Shown piece by piece: positions 8,316 through 16,127 of a stretch of 43,840 bases of DNA. Below the pieces are notes generated by a model. It was not told where the DNA came from. It made no database searches and saw only the letters and a list, made by a program, of their open reading frames with translations. Made by a program: the position numbers and the translations under genes. Origin of the DNA: an uncultured Collinsella sp. Its GTDB lineage: Bacteria > Actinomycetota > Coriobacteriia > Coriobacteriales > Coriobacteriaceae. The stretch lies in assembly GCA_902464175.1 (NCBI GenBank), contig CABQHZ010000002.1, positions 1 to 43,840 of the forward strand. Reading direction: 5' to 3'. Numbering within the stretch: position 1 is the stretch's first letter; the number at the start of each line of letters is the position of its first letter.

Positions 8316-9569
8316 ATGGCGCAGGAACACGATCTGTTTGATGACATTATCGAGATCAGCAAGGGTTTCGACTTTCTTAAAAACCCGCTTGGCGGTGTGA
8401 CCGATGCACTCGATCCGTCGGCGCCGCAGTGGAATCCTGCCGACTACAAGGAGCGCCCGCGCGGCAACACCATTCCGTGCCTGACCTGCAAAAACGAAAA
8501 GAGCGGCTGCACCGCGTGCATGGACGTGTGCCCGGTCAACGCTATCGAGGTCGAGGAAGACTCCATCGAGATCCTCGACTCCTGTCGCAAGTGCGGCCTG
8601 TGCGCCGCTGCCTGTCCGACCGAGGCGATTATTTCGCCGCGCCTGGCGCCCAAAAACCTTTACGACGACATTGTCTCGGCAGCTACGAGCCACGAGACCG
8701 CCTACGTCACCTGCACGCGCGCCCTTAAGCGCATGCCGCGCGAGAACGAGGTCGTCGTTGCCTGCGTGGGCGATATTACGGCCGAGACCTGGTTCTCGGT
8801 ACTGGCGGACTATCCCAACGTGAGTGTGTACCTGCCGTTGGGCGTGTGCGATAAATGCCGCAACACCGGCGGTGAGGACATCCTGGGCGAGGCGATTGCG
8901 AAGGCCGAGGAGTGGGCCGGCACGGGCATGGGTCTGGAGGTCGATCCCAAGAGCCTCAAATGTCATAAGCGCCGCGAGTACGAGCGCAAGGAGTACATGG
9001 AAAAGATCGCCCGCACCACGGGCCTTACCGTGACAAAGCTCAATCCGGCAACGGCGGCACTGGCCTCGGTGACGCAGAAGTTGAAGGCCCATCGCCATCA
9101 GATTACCCAGCTGGAGCGCACGCTCAATACCATGTGCGGCACCACGACGGCCAAACGTCGCCGTACGCTTACGCACGGGCGACAGCTGGTGCTCTCGACG
9201 CTGCAAAACCATCCCGAGCTTGCCCAGAACATGCAGGTGAGCACGCCGGAGTGCGATTTTGACAAGTGCACGTCGTGCGGCGAGTGCGTCAATGTATGTC
9301 CCACGTTCGCCTGCGATTTGGTGGGAAGCGGCCGCTTTGCGTTGGAGTCCACGTATTGTTTGGGCTGCGGTGCCTGTGTCAAGGTGTGCCCTGAGCATGC
9401 GCTCAAGTTGGTTGAGCACGACGCATCCAACCTGGTCGTCGTCGATCCCGAGGCCGAGGAAAAGGCTGCCCAGAAGGCTAAGGCCCACGAAGAAGCCCAG
9501 AAGGTCAAGGCCGAGGCAAAGGCCAAGCTCGATAAGATGCTCGATCAGGTGGAGAAGCTCGCGGACTAG
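8316..9569 (+). CDS. Multi-cluster 4Fe-4S ferredoxin-domain protein
   Basis: A 417-residue protein with two separated pairs of 4Fe-4S motifs. The N-terminal pair (residues 55-110) includes CTACMDVCP and CRKCGLCAAACP; the C-terminal pair (about 310-365) includes CTSCGECVNVCP and CLGCGACVKVCP. A middle part has extra cysteines (CDKCRN) and a basic helical stretch. The tail is a Lys/Ala/Glu-rich predicted coiled coil. It is probably an electron-transfer adaptor for an unidentified partner oxidoreductase. I chose the ATG at 8316 after AGGGAGGGGC. No catalytic domain is visible. Confidence 0.8.
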   Translation: MAQEHDLFDDIIEISKGFDFLKNPLGGVTDALDPSAPQWNPADYKERPRGNTIPCLTCKNEKSGCTACMDVCPVNAIEVEEDSIEILDSCRKCGLCAAACPTEAIISPRLAPKNLYDDIVSAATSHETAYVTCTRALKRMPRENEVVVACVGDITAETWFSVLADYPNVSVYLPLGVCDKCRNTGGEDILGEAIAKAEEWAGTGMGLEVDPKSLKCHKRREYERKEYMEKIARTTGLTVTKLNPATAALASVTQKLKAHRHQITQLERTLNTMCGTTTAKRRRTLTHGRQLVLSTLQNHPELAQNMQVSTPECDFDKCTSCGECVNVCPTFACDLVGSGRFALESTYCLGCGACVKVCPEHALKLVEHDASNLVVVDPEAEEKAAQKAKAHEEAQKVKAEAKAKLDKMLDQVEKLAD

Positions 9570-9683
9570 TCAGCGACCCTTATCTCTGCTTCATTCGTGC
9601 CGCCGTGGCGTCCGGGTTCGCCCAGATGCTGCGGCGGCGCTATACTTATGCAGTTTGAAATGCTTGTACCAAAAGGAGCTGTC

Positions 9684-10760
9684 GTGTCCCTTTCCATCGG
9701 TATCGTGGGCCTGCCCAACGTAGGCAAGTCGACGCTGTTCACCGCGCTTACCAAAAAGACCGGCCTTGCCGCCAACTACCCGTTCGCCACGATCGACCCC
9801 AACGTGGGTATCGTCGACGTGCCCGATAGCCGTCTGCAAAAGCTCGCCGACATCGTCAACCCGGGTCGCATCGTGCCGGCAACGGTCGAGTTCGTCGACA
9901 TCGCAGGTCTGGTGAAGGGCGCCAACGAGGGCGAGGGCCTGGGCAACCAGTTCCTGGCCAACATTCGCGAGACCGACGCCATCTGCGAGGTCGTGCGCTA
10001 CTTTAAGGACCCCAACGTCATGCGTGAGGTAGGTCGCACGGGCGAGTTCGTCGATCCCGCCGGCGATGCCGACACCATCATGACCGAGCTCATCCTGGCC
10101 GACATGGGCACGCTCGAGAAGCAGCTGCCTAAGCTCGAGAAGGAGGCCAAGCGCGACAAGGAGCTCATGCCCAAGTTCGAGGTCGCCAAGCGTCTGCTTG
10201 CCTGGCTCAACGAGGGCAAGCGCGCTGCGTCTATGGAGATGACCGACGAGGAGCGCGCCGCCGCCAAGGGCCTGTTCCTGCTCACCATGAAGCCCATCCT
10301 GTATGTGGCCAACGTAGACGAGGACATGCTCAACGAGGACCTGGCGCCCATCGATGGCGTCAAGCCGCTGCCCATCTGCGCCAAGATCGAGGCCGAGCTT
10401 TCCGAGCTCGATCCCGAGGATGCGGCCGACTACCTGGAGAGCTTAGGCCTGGAGCAGCCCGGTCTGGACGTGCTCGCGCAGGCCGCTTACAAGCTGCTCG
10501 GCCTGCAGTCGTTCTTTACGGCCGGCGAGATGGAGGTCAAGGCCTGGACGGTTCGTCAGGGCGCGACCGCCCCGCAGGCTGCCGGCGTTATCCACACCGA
10601 CTTTGAGCGCGGCTTTATTAAGGCCGAGGTCATTGGCTATGACGACTACATCGAGCTCGGCGGTGAGCAGGGCGCCAAGGCCGCCGGCAAGCTGCGTATT
10701 GAGGGCAAGGACTATGTCATGGCCGATGGCGACGTCGTGCACTTCCGCTTTAACGTGTAA
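9684..10760 (+). CDS. ychF: Redox-regulated ATPase YchF (Obg family)
   Basis: A 358-residue Obg-related P-loop ATPase associated with ribosomes and translation stress. G1 motif GLPNVGKST is at residues 8-16, then PNVG in switch I and [17 protein letters not shown] as G3. An internal helical domain follows, then a C-terminal TGS domain ([20 protein letters not shown]). Start is the GTG at 9684, eight bases or so after AAGGAG; the upstream in-frame ATG lies in the leader and would add residues not seen in the family. TATACT at about 9639 may be the -10 box. Confidence 0.95.
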   Translation: MSLSIGIVGLPNVGKSTLFTALTKKTGLAANYPFATIDPNVGIVDVPDSRLQKLADIVNPGRIVPATVEFVDIAGLVKGANEGEGLGNQFLANIRETDAICEVVRYFKDPNVMREVGRTGEFVDPAGDADTIMTELILADMGTLEKQLPKLEKEAKRDKELMPKFEVAKRLLAWLNEGKRAASMEMTDEERAAAKGLFLLTMKPILYVANVDEDMLNEDLAPIDGVKPLPICAKIEAELSELDPEDAADYLESLGLEQPGLDVLAQAAYKLLGLQSFFTAGEMEVKAWTVRQGATAPQAAGVIHTDFERGFIKAEVIGYDDYIELGGEQGAKAAGKLRIEGKDYVMADGDVVHFRFNV

Positions 10761-10771
10761 GGACGACGCAC

Positions 10772-11155
10772 ATGTTTAAATATGGCAAAAAAGCCGGCTA
10801 CATGGGTATTGCGCTGCTCGTGCTCGCGGTGATTCCGCTGGTGGTCGCAGCGTGTGTTATCCCCAACATTGGTCCCGAGGTGGCAACAAAGTTTAATGCC
10901 GCCGGCGAGGCGACGCGCTGGGGCAAGAGCTACGAGTTGCTGGCACTGCCGGTGCTCAACCTGCTGCTGAGCGTGGCGACGTACTTTACGGCAGGACGCC
11001 AGGCAAAGAACAATGAGGACTCCGCCGCCATGGCGCGCATCGTGTGCGAACGCTACCTGCGCAACGGTTGCATCACGGGTGTGTTCCTCAACGTGGTTAA
11101 CGTTTACTTTATGTACTCGGCGATTACCGGAACGGGCTTTGGCCTAGGCTTTTAG
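10772..11155 (+). CDS. Small membrane protein, DUF1648-like
   Basis: A 127-residue protein with three or so hydrophobic segments (residues 9-32, 50-68, 100-124). IGPEVATKFNAAGEATRWGKSYELLALPVLNLLL matches the DUF1648 pattern in part (a luminal NxxGxxxRWG loop followed by a membrane helix), given here only as a pattern description. It starts 11 nt after ychF, so it is likely cotranscribed. Function unknown. Confidence 0.7.
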   Translation: MFKYGKKAGYMGIALLVLAVIPLVVAACVIPNIGPEVATKFNAAGEATRWGKSYELLALPVLNLLLSVATYFTAGRQAKNNEDSAAMARIVCERYLRNGCITGVFLNVVNVYFMYSAITGTGFGLGF

Positions 11156-11164
11156 CTTGCGCCT

Positions 11165-11554
11165 TTAGGCAACGAGCCTGCACGCATATTCAATGGCTGC
11201 TGCGAGGCCGCCGCTCGATCGTGGTTTAAAGACCATGTCGGCGGCGGCCTCGTTTTCGTATCCGGCGCCGCGGAGGCAGAGCGCGATACCGGCTTCGAGG
11301 AGAAGGGGCAGGCCACGCTGGCTGGTTGCTATTACTGCGGCCTGGTCAAGGGCGCAGCCGAACGCCTGACATTGAGCGGCGAGCTCGCCTCTCGCCGGGT
11401 CGGGGAGTAGTGCGGTCGCAACACGGCTCGATAGCAACGCAAAGGCCGTTCGTTCGTCTGGGGAAAGGTATTCGGCCTCAACGATGACAATCTTGGGCTG
11501 CACACCGTCTGCGCAACGTGATTTCTGACGCATGCAAATCGAGCAAGCCGACAT
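11165..11554 (-). CDS. Small HAD-like (C-terminal half) protein, function unclear
   Basis: A 129-residue protein. Its C-terminal end (ADMVFKPRSSGGLAAAIEYA) and the GLPLLLEAGIALCL stretch resemble the end of Cof-type HAD phosphatases, but the N-terminal DxDxT motif is absent and a Cys-rich start (SACSICMRQKSRC) replaces it. It could be a decayed or repurposed HAD fold. I chose the ATG at 11554 because CAGGAG precedes it. It is divergent from an HTH regulator across a perfect palindrome, so it is probably that regulator's target. Confidence 0.5.
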   Translation of the reverse strand: MSACSICMRQKSRCADGVQPKIVIVEAEYLSPDERTAFALLSSRVATALLPDPARGELAAQCQAFGCALDQAAVIATSQRGLPLLLEAGIALCLRGAGYENEAAADMVFKPRSSGGLAAAIEYACRLVA

Positions 11555-11576
11555 AGAAAACTCCTGTATATTCGGC

Positions 11577-11602
11577 AAAACGTAAACTATAGTTTACGTT
11601 TT
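11577..11602. promoter_or_regulatory. Perfect 26-bp palindromic operator
   Basis: The arm AAAACGTAAACTA is followed immediately by its exact reverse complement. It lies between the divergent HAD-like gene and the HTH gene, about 23 and 28 nt from their starts. This is the expected place and shape for an operator bound by the neighbouring small XRE-family regulator. Confidence 0.8.
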
Positions 11603-11630
11603 TGTTCGGCTCCATTTCAAACTCGGCTGC

Positions 11631-11849
11631 ATGGACGAACGTGCGAAACAGATTCTTGGCAGGCGGGTCGAAGAGACACGCAGAGACCTTGGTATCTCCA
11701 AGGTTGATTTTTGTGTGGCGACAGGAATCAGCCGACCCTACCTCGACCGAATCGAAGATGGGACGGCAAATTTCACGCTCAAGGTTCTATTTAAGATCGC
11801 GCCCGCACTCGGCATGACGGTGTCAGAGCTTCTCGAGGGGATCGAATAG
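11631..11849 (+). CDS. Small XRE-family HTH regulator
   Basis: A 72-residue protein that is almost entirely one Cro/CI-type helix-turn-helix (LGISKVDFCVATGISRPYLD as the HTH, then ALGMTVSELL). It probably binds the palindrome just upstream as a dimer, controlling itself and the divergent gene. It has no extra sensory domain. It resembles the antitoxin/regulator half of small two-gene modules, but the partner shows no toxin signature. Confidence 0.75.
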   Translation: MDERAKQILGRRVEETRRDLGISKVDFCVATGISRPYLDRIEDGTANFTLKVLFKIAPALGMTVSELLEGIE

Positions 11850-11871
11850 GGGATACCCGTCGACAACTGAA

Positions 11872-12885
11872 TTACGCCATCGGGATGCGGTCGTGGTTGA
11901 CTTGGCTGTAGAACAGGCGCTGGATCTCGGCGGCATCGCGTGACTGGCCGAGCGCCCACATGGTCTTGGCCACGAGCGTCTCGGTGGTCATGTCGTCGCC
12001 GCGCAAAATGCCCGGATGATCGGCGTAAGCACGGCCGACCTCATAAACGCCCAGATCGAGGCCCTCTTCGGGGACCTGCGTGGTCATAACGACGGTGCGG
12101 CCCGAATCGACCCAGCGGAAAATTGCCTCTTGGAACGACTCGCCCGACTCACCAAACTCGGGGATACCGCCAATGCCAAAGGTCTCCAGAATCACGGCGT
12201 CGTAGCTATCGGCAAGGGCGTCCAGGATGCCCGGGTTTACGCCGGGCGTAAGCTTGAGTACAAATACGCGCGGGTCGATGCTGTCGTAGAAACGCACCGG
12301 GTTTTCGCCCTGATGCGTGCCGTGAAGCCCGTTGCGCACGATGCGGTCGTTGCGGATATAGGCGATAGGCGGATAGTTGACGCTAATGAACGCGTTAAAG
12401 CTCATGGTGCGCTGTTTGCGGGCGCGCGTGCCGGCAATGGCTACGCCGCCAAACACGATCGAGACGTCGTGCGAGTGCTCGTCGAGCGCATAAAGCAGGC
12501 TCTGGTACAGGTTGAGCTTGGCGTCGGTAAAGGGATTGCCCATGGGCTTTTGCGAGCCGGTGAGTACGATGGGCTTGGGGCTGTCCTGAATCAGGTAGGA
12601 AAGCGCCGCCGCGGTGTAGCTCATGGTGTCGGTGCCGTGCAGAATCACGAAGCCGTCGTGGTCGGCATAACCCTCGACGATGACGTCGCGGATACGCATC
12701 CAGTCACTGGGGCGCATATTGGTGCTGTCGATGTTCATGGGCTGCACCACGTCGAGCTCGCAGAGGCCCGAGATCTCGGGGACGCTCTGGGCGAGTTCCT
12801 CACCGGTCAGGGCGGGGGAGAGGCCGTTGCCGTCCTCGGTCGATGCGATGGTGCCGCCCGTGGCGATGAGAAGGATGCGCTTCAT
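11872..12885 (-). CDS. Type I L-asparaginase
   Basis: A 337-residue cytoplasmic asparaginase, hydrolysing asparagine to aspartate and ammonia. It has both active-site threonine motifs: ATGGTIAST near the N-terminus (residues 8-16) and HGTDTMSYTA (about 86-95). There is no signal peptide, so it is the cytoplasmic type I form. The ATG at 12885 follows TAGGAATACC; the in-frame extension upstream has no family similarity. It is transcribed away from guaA. Confidence 0.92.
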   Translation of the reverse strand: MKRILLIATGGTIASTEDGNGLSPALTGEELAQSVPEISGLCELDVVQPMNIDSTNMRPSDWMRIRDVIVEGYADHDGFVILHGTDTMSYTAAALSYLIQDSPKPIVLTGSQKPMGNPFTDAKLNLYQSLLYALDEHSHDVSIVFGGVAIAGTRARKQRTMSFNAFISVNYPPIAYIRNDRIVRNGLHGTHQGENPVRFYDSIDPRVFVLKLTPGVNPGILDALADSYDAVILETFGIGGIPEFGESGESFQEAIFRWVDSGRTVVMTTQVPEEGLDLGVYEVGRAYADHPGILRGDDMTTETLVAKTMWALGQSRDAAEIQRLFYSQVNHDRIPMA

Positions 12886-13152
12886 GCTGGTATTCCTATC
12901 GTATTTGCCGCCGCAGAGGCGGAGTCGTTCGGCAGTATTGTGGCACAGGGCGTCCAATGTTCAAACGTATTACATCATCTGTAACGTTTGGTAACGCTCC
13001 ACTTGCTGTCAAATAGGGGCCCAGGTCGTGCGTTTGCCGTGCGCTGATGGCTGCGAGGGACGAGAAGCCCCATATAACGTGTACACTATGAAAGTTATTT
13101 TCGTTCATTCACGCGGGTGGGCACCGGCTCCCCGCCAACAGGAGGGGAAACC
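12886..13152. other. Divergent promoter region between asparaginase and guaA
   Basis: No gene. It should hold promoters for both flanking genes. I looked for a purine riboswitch before guaA and saw no convincing aptamer. A strong GGAGGGG Shine-Dalgarno precedes the guaA ATG. Confidence 0.4.
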
Positions 13153-14751
13153 ATGGATCAAAAGGCTTCCGCAAAGGTCCTCGTACTCGACTTTGGTGCG
13201 CAGTACGGTCAGCTCATTGCCCGTCGCGTCCGCGACCTCAACGTGTATTCCGAGATTGTCCCCTGCGACATCTCGGCCGATGAGATTCGCGAGATGAACG
13301 CCTCTGCGCTCATCCTTTCTGGCGGCCCGGCCTCCGTGTACGCCGAGGACGCTCCGTCCATCGACCCCGCCATCTTTGACCTTGGCCTTCCCGTCCTGGG
13401 CTTTTGCTACGGCCATCAGATCACGGCCGTGACGCTCGGCGGCAAGGTCGGTCACTCCGAGGTGGGCGAGTACGGCCGCGCCACTATTACGCGCACTGCC
13501 GGCGCCAAGCTCTTTAACTCCACGCCCATGGAGCAGACCGTGTGGATGAGCCACCGCGACGCCGTGTCCGAGGTGCCCGAGGGCTTTACCGTTACCGCCA
13601 GCACCGACGTGTGCCCGGTTGCCGCCATGGAGTGCGTCGAGCGCAAGATCTTCACCACGCAGTTCCACCCCGAGGTCAAGCACTCCGAGTACGGTCAGCA
13701 GCTGCTGAGCAACTTCCTGTTTGAGATCTGCGGCCTGGAGCCCAACTGGAGCATGGATAACCTGGTCGAGACCATGACGGCCGAGTTCCGCGAGAAGGTC
13801 GGCGACGACCGCGTGATTCTGGCCCTGTCCGGTGGCGTCGACTCCTCCGTCGTGGCTGCGCTGGGCGCTCGCGCCGTGGGCAAGCAGATGACCTGCGTGT
13901 TCATCAACCACGGCCTGCTGCGCAAGGGCGAGCCCGAGCAGGTGGAGGAGGTCTTCACCAAGCAGTTCGATGTCGACTTTATCCACGTCCACGCCGAGGA
14001 CCGCTATGCCGAGCTTCTGGCTGGTGTGACCGAGCCCGAGGAGAAGCGCCGCATCATCGGTACGCAGTTCTGGAAAGAGTTCTTCGCCGTGGCGCAGCAG
14101 CTCGAGACCGATGGCAAGCCGGTCAAGTACCTGGCTCAGGGCACCATCTACCCCGACATCATCGAGTCCGGTGCTCGCAAGACGGGCGGCAAGACGGCCA
14201 CCATCAAGAGCCACCACAACCTGATCCCGTTCCCCGAGGGCGTACACTTCGACCTTATTGAGCCGCTCGACCACTTCTTTAAGGACGAGGTCCGCGCGCT
14301 TGGTCTGGCACTGGGTCTGCCGGGTCACATCGTGTTCCGCCAGCCTTTCCCGGGCCCGGGTCTTGCCATCCGCATCATCGGTGCGGTCGACAGGGAGAAG
14401 CTCGAGATCCTCAAGAACGCCGACGCTATCGTGCGCGAGGAACTGGACGCCTACAACCAGCGTCTGTTTGAGCAGACCGGCGAGCGCAACTCCGAGCACA
14501 GCTGCTGGCAGTATTTCGCGGTCCTGCCCGACATCAAGTCTGTCGGCGTTATGGGTGACGAGCGCACCTACCAGCGCCCGATCATCCTGCGTGCCGTCGA
14601 GTCCAGCGATGCGATGACCGCCGACTGGGCCAAGCTGCCCTACGACGTACTGGCCCGTATCTCCGGCCGCATCGTTGCCGAGGTCCCCGGCGCCAACCGC
14701 GTGTGCTACGACATCACGTCCAAGCCGCCCGCGACGATTGAGTGGGAGTAG
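13153..14751 (+). CDS. guaA: GMP synthase (glutamine-hydrolysing)
   Basis: A 532-residue GMP synthase, converting XMP, glutamine and ATP to GMP. The N-terminal class I amidotransferase domain has the nucleophile motif GFCYGHQ and FHPEVKH. The ATP pyrophosphatase domain has the P-loop LSGGVDSSVVAAL (about residue 223). The C-terminal dimerisation domain ends in CYDITSKPPATIEWE, as in the family. The start ATG has GGAGGGGAAACC before it. The final codons GAG TGG GAG TAG form the attachment site of the element that follows; the reading frame is kept intact, so the gene should be functional. Confidence 0.97.
   Translation: MDQKASAKVLVLDFGAQYGQLIARRVRDLNVYSEIVPCDISADEIREMNASALILSGGPASVYAEDAPSIDPAIFDLGLPVLGFCYGHQITAVTLGGKVGHSEVGEYGRATITRTAGAKLFNSTPMEQTVWMSHRDAVSEVPEGFTVTASTDVCPVAAMECVERKIFTTQFHPEVKHSEYGQQLLSNFLFEICGLEPNWSMDNLVETMTAEFREKVGDDRVILALSGGVDSSVVAALGARAVGKQMTCVFINHGLLRKGEPEQVEEVFTKQFDVDFIHVHAEDRYAELLAGVTEPEEKRRIIGTQFWKEFFAVAQQLETDGKPVKYLAQGTIYPDIIESGARKTGGKTATIKSHHNLIPFPEGVHFDLIEPLDHFFKDEVRALGLALGLPGHIVFRQPFPGPGLAIRIIGAVDREKLEILKNADAIVREELDAYNQRLFEQTGERNSEHSCWQYFAVLPDIKSVGVMGDERTYQRPIILRAVESSDAMTADWAKLPYDVLARISGRIVAEVPGANRVCYDITSKPPATIEWE
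14740..14750 (+). other. Left attachment site (att core in guaA)
   Basis: GAGTGGGAGTA spans the last Glu-Trp-Glu codons of guaA and the first bases of its stop. It pairs with GAGTGGGTATA at 43648. Mismatches inside the core are compatible with coupling-sequence exchange by Tn916-type integrases (inference). Confidence 0.75.
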
Positions 14752-14866
14752 GCTGATAGGGTTCTGACCTGCACTTTTGAGTGCCGTACTGTGCCGCTGA
14801 GTTTCGTTTCGTACGAGAGTCATGGCAAAGCCGTCAGCGACGGCGGTGAGTAAATACGAAAATTGA

Positions 14867-14900
14867 GCCTCCGTTCCCGTGCTGGGACGGAGGCTTTTTC
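14867..14900 (+). terminator. Rho-independent terminator downstream of guaA
   Basis: A GCCTCCG...CGGAGGC stem extended by TCCC/GGGA with a one-base bulge and 5-nt loop, then TTTTTCTTT. It lies inside the element's left end, so the element appears to supply guaA with a terminator. Confidence 0.85.
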
Positions 14901-15368
14901 TTTGCCTTTTTACTCCCTTTCACCTGCGATTTTGCTATTTACTCCCCGTATTTCAAGACGGCAAAGTATGGGGCGGTATTCGGAGGAATGGGAGTAAGGA
15001 TTCATCCCAAGTGAGTAGACGTGCGATTTTTGTCCCCGATAACGAAAAGGGGCCGTTTTAGGTCCTTTGAAACTCAAATCGAACTCAATCGGCTTTTCGG
15101 CGGTCTCTGCACGGCGTTTCCCCAGGTGGTTAATGGGGAGTAAAGAATCTCGCCATCTCAATGAAAACGGGAGTAACCAGGGGAAATGCCGCGGCGTACT
15201 GCTGTGTGCTGCCGTGTAAGCCACCGCGTCATTTACTCCCCGTTTACGCTTGAAATGCCTTGGCATGCAATGGGGAGTAAAAACTCAGCATACGCAGGTG
15301 CGAGCGGAGCTCACCGCCTAGCCCGGCGTCCTGATTCGGTTTCATTGGTTGCGAAATGCGGAGAGTCG
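14901..15368. repeat. Left-end region with seven GGGAGTAAA-type motifs
   Basis: No convincing gene. TTTACTCCC occurs at 14909, 14938 and 15232; its complement GGGAGTAA(A) at 14990, 15135, 15169 and 15272. Four copies have the fuller GGGGAGTAAA form. The 15232 and 15272 copies form an inverted pair. Placement at the element end suggests arm-type integrase or excisionase sites, but this is inference. Confidence 0.7.
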
Positions 15369-15782
15369 CTACAGCGAGGCTTTCCAGTCCTCGTACTCGC
15401 TGTCGTCGATCTCGCCGTTCTCGAGCTGCGCGCGCTTCTCGGCCCACAGCTCGATAGCCGTCGCCGCTTTGGGCGCGTGCGGCGCCTTGGGGTTCAGGGA
15501 GAGGCCCGAGCCGTCGGCTGCGGGCACGATGCCGAAGGAGTCCTCCAGCCGCACGAGAAGCGACATGAGGTCGCCCGCGGTCTCGACGCCGTAATCCTTG
15601 AGGGCGTTGACGGACACGCCGAGCGCCGCGGAGATGGACTCGAGCAGCTCGGGCTTCACGGCTCGGATGCCGCTCTCGTAGTGGCGCACGGCCCCCTCGG
15701 TCAGGCCGACCGCCTCGGCGAGCTGCGCCTGCGTGATGCCGCGCGACTTGCGGTACCGCCTTATGTTCTCGCCTACGGACAT
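15369..15782 (-). CDS. XRE-family repressor of the element
   Basis: A 137-residue protein with an N-terminal Cro/CI helix-turn-helix (GITQAQLAEAVGLTEGAVRHYE, residues 15-36 or so). It continues into a KPELLESISAALGVSVNALKDYG segment and a C-terminal part without recognised domain. The ATG at 15782 follows GGAGGAGGG, so I reject the longer in-frame start. It is divergent from the excisionase and integrase genes, and three copies of GTACG-N5-GTACG lie between them. It is the obvious candidate master regulator of integration and excision, and perhaps of the par operon that carries the same motif. Confidence 0.85.
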   Translation of the reverse strand: MSVGENIRRYRKSRGITQAQLAEAVGLTEGAVRHYESGIRAVKPELLESISAALGVSVNALKDYGVETAGDLMSLLVRLEDSFGIVPAADGSGLSLNPKAPHAPKAATAIELWAEKRAQLENGEIDDSEYEDWKASL

Positions 15783-15824
15783 GAGCCCTCCTCCTGGAAT
15801 TACGTACCCGCACATCTTATCAGC

Positions 15825-15904
15825 GTACGCAAATGTACGCAATTCTATTGACAGTACGGATTCGTACGTTTACTCTCAATCTGTAAACCGTACGTATCCG
15901 TACG
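15825..15904. promoter_or_regulatory. Three GTACG-N5-GTACG operators in the divergent repressor/xis-int promoter
   Basis: GTACG pairs, 10 bp apart, at 15825/15835, 15854/15864 and 15890/15900. The middle copy begins directly after the -35 box of the rightward promoter. The 10-bp spacing puts both half-sites on one DNA face. A matching copy lies before parA at 22836. Confidence 0.8.
15848..15876 (+). promoter_or_regulatory. Promoter of the xis-int operon
   Basis: Consensus -35 TTGACA at 15848-15853, 17-bp spacer, weak -10 TACTCT at 15871-15876. It overlaps an operator copy, so a bound repressor would block polymerase. Confidence 0.6.
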
Positions 15905-15922
15905 CTATTGATGGGAGGAGCC

Positions 15923-16126
15923 ATGGACGAGAAGGTGGCGAAGACGCCGAGGCCGCATATGCTGGACGCCGACGAGGTCGCGGAGCTGCTGAGGATCAAG
16001 AAAGGCAGCGCCTACGAGGTAATCAGGAGGATAAACGCCGAGCAGGAGGCGCGCGGGCGCGTGGTGATCCGCGGGCGCGTCCGGAGCGACGTCTTCGACG
16101 CCCTGTACTTCCCGGAGGTGGACTGA
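15923..16126 (+). CDS. Excisionase-like HTH protein
   Basis: A 67-residue protein with a winged-helix/MerR-like DNA-binding pattern (MLDADEVAELLRIKKGSAYEVIRRIN). It sits immediately upstream of the integrase (1-base gap), the classic Xis position. It likely bends DNA at the element ends to favour excision. The ATG at 15923 is preceded by GGGAGGAG; the upstream ATG at 15908 has no such site. Confidence 0.75.
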   Translation: MDEKVAKTPRPHMLDADEVAELLRIKKGSAYEVIRRINAEQEARGRVVIRGRVRSDVFDALYFPEVD

Positions 16127-16127
16127 C

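Noticed and set aside
12886..13152. Possible purine riboswitch before guaA
   Set aside because: No conserved aptamer core or switching terminator could be made out.
14740..14760. tRNA gene as the integration target
   Set aside because: No tRNA-like structure is present; the core lies in the guaA 3' end.
13105..14823. 572-aa minus-strand open frame over guaA
   Set aside because: Shadow of guaA. The guaA product has all its catalytic motifs; this frame has none.
14910..15266. 118-aa minus-strand frame in the left end
   Set aside because: It runs through the GGGAGTAAA repeats and has no family signal; the repeats explain the region better.
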